Notes under the pieces: generated by a model
Databases searched by the model: none
What the model saw: only the letters and a program-made list of their open reading frames with translations
Told to the model about the DNA's origin: nothing
Shown: positions 26,538 to 32,065 of the stretch, piece after piece
How the letters are laid out: every line of letters begins with the position of its first letter
Numbering within the stretch: position 1 is the first letter of the stretch
NCBI GenBank assembly: GCA_027038965.1
Contig: JALWFG010000016.1
Span: 1 to 64,000, forward strand
Source: Candidatus Desulfofervidaceae bacterium
GTDB taxonomy: Bacteria; Desulfobacterota; Desulfofervidia; Desulfofervidales; Desulfofervidaceae
DNA length: 64,000 nt
Reading direction: 5' to 3'
Program-made: the position numbers and the translations under genes

Positions 26538-26957
26538 TCATTGCGGATTAATGTATGTTGGCATCTGACCGGGTGTCTGGACAGTATAGCCTTCGCCATA
26601 GTTCGGCGTGACATACGAAGGCATTTGTCCAGGAGTCTGAATCGTATAGCCACCACTGTAGTTAGGTGTGACGTAAGTTGGCATCTCTCCGGGTGTTTGA
26701 ATCGTATACCCACCACCATAGCTAGGCGTTACATAGGATGGCATCTGACCAGGTGTTTGGATTGTCGCGCCACCACCATAATTCGGTGTTACGTAGGTTG
26801 GCATTTGCCCCGGCGTTTGGATTGTGTAGCCGCCACCACAATTCGGAGTCGCATACGACGGCATCTCACCGGGAGTCTGGATCGTGTAGCCCCCCGCAAA
26901 CACCGCGGTCGCAAATGCGAGTAATGGAATGACTAATAGCTTTCGGATTGTCTTCAT
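26538..26957 (-). CDS. Secreted 20-residue-repeat protein, first cassette of the right array
   Basis: A 139-residue protein with a signal peptide (MKTIRKLLVIPLLAFATAVFA), followed by six near-perfect repeats of 20 residues based on GGYTIQTPGQMPTYVTPNYG. The repeats vary at few positions (G/E, T/S, V/A). The DNA shows 60-base tandem repeats. The ATG has a GGAGG site, and the cassette begins with GTTAGGCAAC only 15 bases upstream of that site. The mature protein is just the repeat array, rich in Gly, Pro, Thr and Tyr, likely extended in the periplasm or outside. I know of no function. Slippage may change the copy number. Confidence 0.75.
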   Translation of the reverse strand: MKTIRKLLVIPLLAFATAVFAGGYTIQTPGEMPSYATPNCGGGYTIQTPGQMPTYVTPNYGGGATIQTPGQMPSYVTPSYGGGYTIQTPGEMPTYVTPNYSGGYTIQTPGQMPSYVTPNYGEGYTVQTPGQMPTYINPQ

Positions 26958-26975
26958 TGCGATGTCCTCCTGTTG

Positions 26976-27061
26976 CCTAACTTATTTTTATATATTATAT
27001 CTACCCTCATACTTGTTTTAAGTTAAACCCTATTCCCACTTCAAAGTCAAGAGACAACCTC
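26976..27061 (-). other. attI-like site A with leader promoter of the right cassette array
   Basis: An 86-base partner of 7428-7513 (about 72 identical positions). On the minus strand it has TTGACT, then, 17 bases on, TTTAAC, and later GATATAATATATAA, giving possible cassette promoters. It ends at GTTAGG, where the first cassette begins. No integron integrase gene lies on the far side. Confidence 0.62.
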
Positions 27062-27598
27062 ATATACACAACAAACAGGCCTCCGTCAAAGTCGGAATTT
27101 CCAAAATCTTAACACCCCTACTTTTAAGCAAATTCAGTAATACATGTAATTGGAAGCTAAAAACTCTTTTACCTTGTCCCTTAGCTAAATTTAGCATTTG
27201 CCCTTGATTATCTCAAGCCTTTATGACTACCCTGAGGACTTTGACGGGGCCTTGCTTCTTCCCTTAAAAATTTCCTTGTTCTTCTTATAGCAATTTCAGC
27301 ACTACCCTATCTTTGCCTAACGTTGACAAGATTGTCAACATATTTTAACTCAGCCTGCTAGCTTCATCTAAGTGTGAGTGTGAAAGGCAAAAGGCACCGG
27401 GCAAAAGGTGTGAAAGGTGAGAAGTGAAACGGAGTTGTCGGTTGTCAGTCTTCGGTTGGCAGTTTCCAATCTTCAGTTCACATCTCACGTTTTACTTTAC
27501 ATTGTTCACTATTATAGTGGCAAGTATTATATTCCATCTTATAGGATAAAACTATATTGGAATTGACATAAACAGTTTTTACCACAATGCAGTTGTAT
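27062..27598. other. Gap behind attI-like site A
   Basis: About 540 bases with no convincing gene, and in particular no trace of an intI frame. It contains the palindrome GTTGACAAGATTGTCAAC (27322-27339) and a purine-rich slippage-like region around 27.38-27.50 kb with repeats of GTGAAAGG and CAGTTTTC-type words. Confidence 0.45.
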
Positions 27599-27874
27599 TT
27601 AAATCAACTCTATTCTCAGTTTTTTCCCTAAAGCATTAGCTATCTTTTTGAGGGTAGAGAGCTTAATGTCTTCAGCGTGGTTTTCTATCCTTGATATTGA
27701 AGTTTTTTTGGTGTTAATTAGTTTAGCAAGCTCTTCCTGGGTAAGGCCAGCATTTTGCCTGGCCATTTTTAGTAAAATACCTATCTTGAACTCCTCATAG
27801 CCAGAGTCAAAACCCTCTCTAAACTCTTTATCTCTTGCCTTTCTTTCTTCTATGTATTTTTGCAGATCACTCAT
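27599..27874 (-). CDS. HigA-like HTH antitoxin
   Basis: A 91-residue protein with an XRE-type helix-turn-helix in its second half: [33 protein letters not shown]. The charged N-terminal 35 residues may contact the toxin. It follows the toxin gene with an 8-base overlap, the toxin-first order typical of HigBA. It probably represses the module through the palindrome at 28233-28256. Confidence 0.84.
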   Translation of the reverse strand: MSDLQKYIEERKARDKEFREGFDSGYEEFKIGILLKMARQNAGLTQEELAKLINTKKTSISRIENHAEDIKLSTLKKIANALGKKLRIELI

Positions 27875-28226
27875 TATTAACCCCCTTTCTTGAGAAGTAA
27901 TCCTTTTTTCTTTCCTGGGCTATTTTAATAGCCTGTTTTGGTGTCTTTTGTGTTTTCTTGACTATGGCATGGGCAAGGACAATTAGGTGATCTCCGTCTA
28001 AAAAGCCCAAAATTCTGATAGCTTTACCTCCCACATTTATTCTTACTTCCCAGATATCATCTGTGTTTGTTAATTTTTTAAAGAATTGCCTGGGAACTTC
28101 CTTTAAATCTTCAAATAACTTTAATACCCATACAACTTTTTTAGCTTCTTTGGCTGACAAAGAATCCAAAAACTCTTTAACAGGCTTTTTACCGTTAGCT
28201 GTCTCATAAAAAATTACTTCTCTCAT
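27867..28226 (-). CDS. HigB/Gp49-type toxin
   Basis: A 119-residue protein of the RelE-related Gp49 family: [22 protein letters not shown] at the start, then [37 protein letters not shown] and a C-terminal [18 protein letters not shown]. This matches host-inhibition mRNA-interferase toxins that pair with a downstream HTH antitoxin. The second toxin-antitoxin module of the element; it likely supports maintenance. Confidence 0.84.
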   Translation of the reverse strand: MREVIFYETANGKKPVKEFLDSLSAKEAKKVVWVLKLFEDLKEVPRQFFKKLTNTDDIWEVRINVGGKAIRILGFLDGDHLIVLAHAIVKKTQKTPKQAIKIAQERKKDYFSRKGVNNE

Positions 28227-28232
28227 TGCATA

Positions 28233-28256
28233 AAAGTTAACATAAATGTTAACTTT
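28233..28256. promoter_or_regulatory. Operator palindrome of the HigBA-like module
   Basis: A 24-base palindrome with 11-base arms (AAAGTTAACAT and ATGTTAACTTT) around AA, 7 bases upstream of the toxin start. A TTGACA element adjoins it on the minus strand, so a bound repressor would cover the promoter. Autoregulation by the HTH antitoxin is inferred. Confidence 0.6.
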
Positions 28257-28353
28257 GTCAAGATTAAAAATTTGTTGAAAACCGCTTTGGGCATCAGATG
28301 ATTTGCGGATAGCCTCATTTCAGGGCAGAGAGAAAGCTTAGTCCTCAGCTTCT

Positions 28354-28830
28354 TTACTTCCCCGACATCATCCTGTTCAACTTTGCATACATTTCTTCCA
28401 TCCAGTCAAAACGCACTTCTTCTTTCTTGCTGCCTTCACTCCTTGCACTGGCAGAAGCAGAACTGCCCTGAACTTTTGGCCTGTTATCTGCTGCCTGCTT
28501 TATCTCCTGCGTCCCGTTGTGACGGGACATGGGCTTCTTCTGCTGAGACTCAGGCCGGGGCACAGGTTGAGGCTGAGACACGGCAGGGGCAGGCACACCA
28601 GCAGGCATGGCAGAGGGAGACATAACAAGAGGAAAGCCCTTCCTCTCAAGTAAAGCTCTGATCTCCTGCCTTGCCCTGTCATCACCAATAAGACCCAGCA
28701 GTATGTCCCCACACCCACGCATCAAACAGCACCGGATAAAGCTCTCCAGGAACCTGGCCTTAAGCCTGTCAGGAAACGTCCGCCAGATAGTTTCTAAAAG
28801 CTCATCTTGACAGTTAAAGACGATCTTCAT
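28354..28830 (-). CDS. Element-borne protein with ribbon-helix-helix-like N-terminus
   Basis: A 158-residue protein from the ATG at 28830 (GGAGG 8 bases before; the GTG at 28839 is too close to it). The N-terminus reads KIVFNCQDELLETIWRTFP, then FLESFIRCCLMRG: a strand followed by two helices, as in ribbon-helix-helix proteins and in the gene at 1743. A middle linker is rich in Pro, Ala, Gln and Ser and the end is DWMEEMYAKLNRM. It contains one of the TCCCGT palindromes inside the frame. Not recognised as a known family; possibly a regulator or plasmid-type partition accessory of the element. It has the TTGCAC motif upstream. Confidence 0.6.
   Translation of the reverse strand: MKIVFNCQDELLETIWRTFPDRLKARFLESFIRCCLMRGCGDILLGLIGDDRARQEIRALLERKGFPLVMSPSAMPAGVPAPAVSQPQPVPRPESQQKKPMSRHNGTQEIKQAADNRPKVQGSSASASARSEGSKKEEVRFDWMEEMYAKLNRMMSGK
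28511..28528. repeat. TCCCGT/ACGGGA palindrome, copy 2 (inside a gene)
   Basis: GTCCCGT-TGTG-ACGGGAC, translated as part of MSRHNGTQE in the linker of the 28354-28830 gene. This shows the palindrome can sit inside coding sequence without breaking it. Confidence 0.5.
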
Positions 28831-28984
28831 TAAACTCACCTCCCCTCATATAAGGTATAAAAACAAATAAATATAAAAAGAAAAAACCTATATAATTTAT
28901 ATAAACAGCTCTTTTGTTTGAACTGCTTTTAATTTACCACCAGCCCAACCACTAACCCCACCAATGCGGTTTATTGTTTTACCT

Positions 28985-29002
28985 CTACTTTATATAGTGC
29001 AA
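28985..29002 (-). promoter_or_regulatory. Element-wide TTGCAC motif, copy 4
   Basis: On the minus strand TTGCACTATATAAAGTAG, pointing at the gene that starts at 28830, about 155 bases away. It matches copy 1 at almost every position. Confidence 0.52.
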
Positions 29003-29061
29003 AGGCAGACTAAAGGCAGACTTAACCACTGTATGAACCATAGCTTAAACCTAAGCGGTAA

Positions 29062-29079
29062 ATCCCGTCTCAACGGGAC
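29062..29079. repeat. TCCCGT/ACGGGA palindrome, copy 3
   Basis: ATCCCGT-CTCA-ACGGGAC, in the control region between two divergent genes. Copy 4 shares its loop. Confidence 0.5.
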
Positions 29080-29148
29080 CCGACAACCCATCATAACCCG
29101 AATGAACCCAGGTGAACCTCAGCGGTGGATACAAGCTAAACCGTACTG

Positions 29149-29166
29149 GTCCCGTCTCAACGGGAT
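29149..29166. repeat. TCCCGT/ACGGGA palindrome, copy 4
   Basis: GTCCCGT-CTCA-ACGGGAT, 70 bases after copy 3 and 24 bases before the TTGCAC motif at 29191. Confidence 0.5.
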
Positions 29167-29190
29167 GTCTTTTGCCCTGTTTTGTTCTGA

Positions 29191-29207
29191 TTGCACTTAT
29201 AAAGTAG
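29191..29207 (+). promoter_or_regulatory. Element-wide TTGCAC motif, copy 5
   Basis: TTGCACTTATAAAGTAG, pointing at the excisionase-like gene starting at 29235. TATAAA would place transcription start just before the ribosome site. Confidence 0.52.
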
Positions 29208-29234
29208 AAAAAAAACCAATAAAGGAGGTTTAAG

Positions 29235-29468
29235 ATGGCACTTATCAGGATTGAGGATGAGGAATTACGGCGGGCGGGAATTCCTTTCAAGGCCTCTACG
29301 CTTTACCGATGGAGAAAGGACAAAAGAAACCTTGAGATTTTCGTCAAGGTTGGCGGCCGGGTGTTTGTGGATTCTGAGGCATGGGAAAAGTTCGTTGAAA
29401 AGGCCCGGGAGAAAAGCAGGGCAGAGGCAGAGAGGGTTGAGAGACTTAAAAGGGGCATCCTGCAGTGA
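29235..29468 (+). CDS. Excisionase-like small DNA-binding protein
   Basis: A 77-residue protein with a strong ribosome site (AAAGGAGG). It reads GIPFKASTLYRWRKDKRNLEIFVKVGGRVFVDSEAWEKFVEKA: a helix-turn-helix followed by a strand pair and a last helix, the winged-helix arrangement of AlpA/Xis-type proteins. It is convergent to the integrase gene 77 bases away, the usual place for a recombination directionality factor. No catalytic part. Function inferred from size, fold and position. Confidence 0.68.
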   Translation: MALIRIEDEELRRAGIPFKASTLYRWRKDKRNLEIFVKVGGRVFVDSEAWEKFVEKAREKSRAEAERVERLKRGILQ

Positions 29469-29470
29469 TA

Positions 29471-29488
29471 GTCCCGTTGGGGCGGGAT
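29471..29488. repeat. TCCCGT/ACGGGA palindrome, copy 5
   Basis: GTCCCGT-TGGG-GCGGGAT (one arm mismatch), two bases after the stop of the excisionase-like gene. It could serve as a transcription stop there, although no T-run follows at once. Confidence 0.42.
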
Positions 29489-29545
29489 TTGCCCCTTAAC
29501 CGCCCCTTGACCGCCCCTTAAGCTTCTACCCTTGGCCTTTTGCCT

Positions 29546-30702
29546 TTACCCCTTTGCCTCTTGCTTTTTAGCCTCTTGTTTTTGCCCCTGAATGCTGCTT
29601 ATAATTTTATCCATCACCCCGGCTCCCTCTCTCAAGGCCCCTTCCCAGAGGTGAGAATACCGCTGGGTGGTTTTGAAATCCTTATGAGTCATCAATCTTT
29701 GCAGGACATAGGGGTTGACCTGTCCGCTTGAGGCAAGCAGTGAGGCGTAGGTGTGTCTTAACCCATGAAAACGGAAATCGGGGGGTAAGCCTGCAAGCTT
29801 TTTGATCCGCTTCCAAGGAGATTTAAAGTCTTTTCTCATCTGCCCATCTTTGCCCGGAAACACATAAGGGCTTCCTTCAACCTTTGGGTGGTTTTGCAGG
29901 ATAGACAGGGCCGTATTGTTGAGGGGTAAAATCTGATCCCTGCCGCCTTTGGGATCATGAAGCCTCAGCCAGCCCCTTTCCATGTCAATGTCGTTCCACT
30001 TAAGCTTAAAAATTTCCCCACGCCTCAAGCCCGTGGCCAGGGCAAAGAGAACAATATTTCCTGCCTGTCTATTAGGATAATTTTGGCACACTTCAAGTAA
30101 GGCTTTCAACTGCTCAGGCTCAAGGTATTCGGTTACTTCATTATTGGGCCTGGGTAACCTAACTTTAGAAACAGGATTTTCTCCCTCAAACATGTCCCAC
30201 TTTATGGCCAGATTGAAGAGCCTTCTCAAAAGGGCGAGATATTGTAAAATGCTGGCCTCTGCATAGGGTTTGCCCATCGCATTTGGTATTTTCTTTAACT
30301 CCAGCTTGAACCGCTCAATTTCAAGAGGACTGATTTGATCAAGCTTTTTTTACCAAACCTTCCTTTCAAGAGATAATTCCAGCGGATTTCATCAGTGCGC
30401 CATGACTTTTTATTTTCTTTTGCCCATGGTAGATATCGGGCCCAGACCTCATTCAGGGTATGGCTTTGCTTCCGTCTGTCAAAAAAATCTCCTGACACCA
30501 ACTCCGCTTTGATTTTGGCCTCAATCCTCTTTGCCAGGGAAAGAGAATCCGGGACCATCTTCTGCACCCGACGGCCCTGATAGACCACCACCACTTTGTA
30601 GATTCTGCCTTGCCTTGGCAGGGGCCTGCCGCAGTTTCGGCAGGTGGTGTTTTTCACAGATTGATCGGTTTTGCAGTGAGGGCACCTAATATAAACCGGC
30701 AT
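29546..30702 (-). pseudogene. int: Tyrosine-recombinase integrase next to tRNA-Sec, single frameshift
   Basis: Two adjoining frames (30702-30295 and 30277-29546) make one integrase of about 385 residues. The first starts with a zinc-ribbon (CPHCKTDQSVKNTTCRNCGRPL), then the SAM-like N-terminal domain (NEVWARYLPWAKENKKSW). The second has the catalytic domain: ATGLRRGEIFKLKW (Arg), HGLRHTYASLLA (His-x-x-Arg), MTHKDFKTTQRYSHL (His and nucleophile Tyr). The break is at a run of seven A in the sense strand; eight A would restore KKLDQISPLEIERFKLEL between the two frames. This is a real indel, recoding or a sequencing error. The gene starts about 200 bases from the tRNA 3' end, as in tRNA-targeting integrative elements. 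Confidence 0.82.
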
Positions 30703-30908
30703 TTTTCTTTACCCCCTTTTTAGACATTTGGATGAAAATCCATCGTTTTTACCCCGGGTAAAGGGTAAATATAAGGTAAACCTTTTTACCCATTTTAGTC
30801 AAGAGAGATGTCCTAAAAATGTCCCAGAGATAAAAAACAGATTTTTAATTAACCTTGACAAAACATTGCATTTTATGTAACTTACGAACGATTAGAAGAA
30901 AAAAATAA

Positions 30909-31006
30909 TGGCGGAAGCGCATGGGAATCGAACCCACCACGGACACCTCTCCGTGCCCGCCACTGGATTTGAAGTCCAGGGGCCCCACCAGGGACCGTCC
31001 GCTTCC
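30909..31006 (-). tRNA. selC: tRNA-Sec (UCA)
   Basis: On the minus strand the gene runs from GGAAGCGG to CGCTTCCG plus an encoded CCA, 98 bases. The anticodon is TCA (30970-30972) in the loop GACTTCAAATC. The extra arm is very long (GGCGGGCACGGAGAGGTGTCC), and the T arm reads GGTGGGTTCGATTCCC. The length, long extra arm and UCA anticodon mark selenocysteine tRNA, so the host makes selenoproteins. The integrase lies directly downstream of its 3' end, making this gene the likely attachment site. I found no second copy of the 3' end inside the window, so the other att site should be beyond the left edge. Confidence 0.93.
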
Positions 31007-31472
31007 ATGCCAAATGATATTATTTTCTGATAAGGTTGTCAATTAACCCAAAATCTACGCTTGCCCTAAAAGAACTTACGGAAGTTCTTATTCCTTAATC
31101 CCTTGCTCTTACTCCTTGGTACCTAGTTAAGTAAAAAGGCTTTATCTCTATTTTTCTCTCCTATTTCTTTTTCTCATTCCCTTGTCAAAATTAGTTGATG
31201 GTTTAGAAGGAAGAACACCAAGAGCTTACAAATTTGGGAATTTGCCTCCCATTCGGAAACTAACTAAATAAAAAAATGGCTAAGAAAAGGCATATTAGAA
31301 AAGCATTATTTTAAAAAATATTGGTTTATACGAAAATTAGCTTCCTAAAATGGACAACAGTGCGTTTTGAAATTCATTTTTTCCTTGACAAAAAATGTCA
31401 ATAAGGTTAAATAACCCCTGAAATCTATATGTGTCTTTGGGTAATAAAATTAGGACTGTAGGAGTTGAAAGG
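31007..31472. other. Gap between tRNA-Sec and qrcA
   Basis: About 465 bases with no gene seen. The left half shows nothing recognisable. The right half carries the qrc promoter (31385-31413). Confidence 0.5.
31385..31413 (+). promoter_or_regulatory. Sigma-70-type promoter of the qrc operon with overlapping palindrome
   Basis: TTGACA at 31385-31390, 17-base spacer, TAAATA at 31408-31413. The -35 element is also the left arm of TTGACA-AAAAA-TGTCAA (31385-31401), so a dimeric regulator could block it. Start codon at 31473. Confidence 0.6.
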
Positions 31473-32054
31473 ATGGCTGAACATAATGCGTCACAAACAA
31501 AAAAGGGCGGATGGGGATCTTTTTTATTAGGTTTTGCATTTATGTTTGCTGTAGGTTGGTTCTTTTTTGGAAATCACTTTGCCGTTCCACCCCTTTATGG
31601 CAAAAAAATTCAACCAGTGGCCTTCAGTCATAAGGTGCATGTAGAGGATGCAGGAATGGCCTGTAAAGATTGCCACTATTTAAAGGCAAATGGCCGCTGG
31701 TCAGGAATTCCTAAGATTGATAAATGTGCCGAGTGTCATCAGGAACCTCAAGGGGAAACCAAGGAAGAAGCAAATTTTATAAAAAATTATGTCAAGCCAC
31801 ACAAAGAAGTGCCATGGCTTGTTTATTCCCGTCAGCCTAAAAATGTCTTTTTCTCTCATGCCGCCCATTTAAAAATTGCCAGATTTAATTGTAAAGTGTG
31901 TCATGGGAAGATGGGATATAATGATACCCCCCCGGTATACGTCTATTCGCGACTTTCGAAATATCCCCAACATACAGTGATTGTCATGGAAGCCTGTATG
32001 GATTGTCATAAAAAGTATGATGCGCCAAACTACTGTTTTACTTGCCATAAATAG
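31473..32054 (+). CDS. qrcA: QrcA, multihaem cytochrome c subunit of the quinone reductase complex
   Basis: A 193-residue protein from the ATG at 31473, 8 bases after AGGAG; the GTG at 31431 has no ribosome site. One N-terminal membrane anchor (SFLLGFAFMFAVGWFFFG), then a periplasmic part with five CxxCH haem sites: CKDCH, CAECH, CKVCH, CMDCH and CFTCH, plus separate histidines as distal ligands (FSHKVH, FFSHAAH). QrcA takes electrons from the periplasmic type I cytochrome c3 pool and passes them toward menaquinone. The described Desulfovibrio QrcA has six haems; I can see five. First gene of qrcABCD. Confidence 0.86.
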   Translation: MAEHNASQTKKGGWGSFLLGFAFMFAVGWFFFGNHFAVPPLYGKKIQPVAFSHKVHVEDAGMACKDCHYLKANGRWSGIPKIDKCAECHQEPQGETKEEANFIKNYVKPHKEVPWLVYSRQPKNVFFSHAAHLKIARFNCKVCHGKMGYNDTPPVYVYSRLSKYPQHTVIVMEACMDCHKKYDAPNYCFTCHK

Positions 32055-32065
32055 GAGAGGGAGAA

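Larger units (their letters stand above)
28831..29234. other. Divergent regulatory gap between the 28830 and 29235 genes
   Basis: About 400 bases with no convincing gene. Frames here on both strands are short and lack ribosome sites. It holds two TTGCAC motifs pointing outward (28985 and 29191) and two TCCCGT palindromes between them (29062 and 29149), an organised control region. Confidence 0.5.

Noticed and set aside
26538-26957. CRISPR array, because of regular 60-base repeats
   Set aside because: The repeats are contiguous, coding, and in frame behind a signal peptide; there are no variable spacers and no cas genes.
27062-27598. Remnant of an integron integrase next to attI-like site A
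   Set aside because: I found no frame with integrase motifs on either strand, only palindromes and low-complexity sequence.
28964-29290. Frames on both strands between the 28830 and 29235 genes
   Set aside because: They translate the palindromes and regulatory motifs; no ribosome sites; the region is better explained as control DNA.
30295-30380. Programmed -1 frameshift of the A-AAA-AAG type in the integrase as a firm claim
   Set aside because: The run is A7 followed by G, but the zero-frame codons are AAA AAA AGC, so the classical tandem-slip heptamer is not in phase. Slippage remains possible but an indel or sequencing error is as likely.
30909-31006. A UGA suppressor or tRNA-Trp variant
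   Set aside because: The 98-base length and very long extra arm with the UCA anticodon fit selenocysteine tRNA only.
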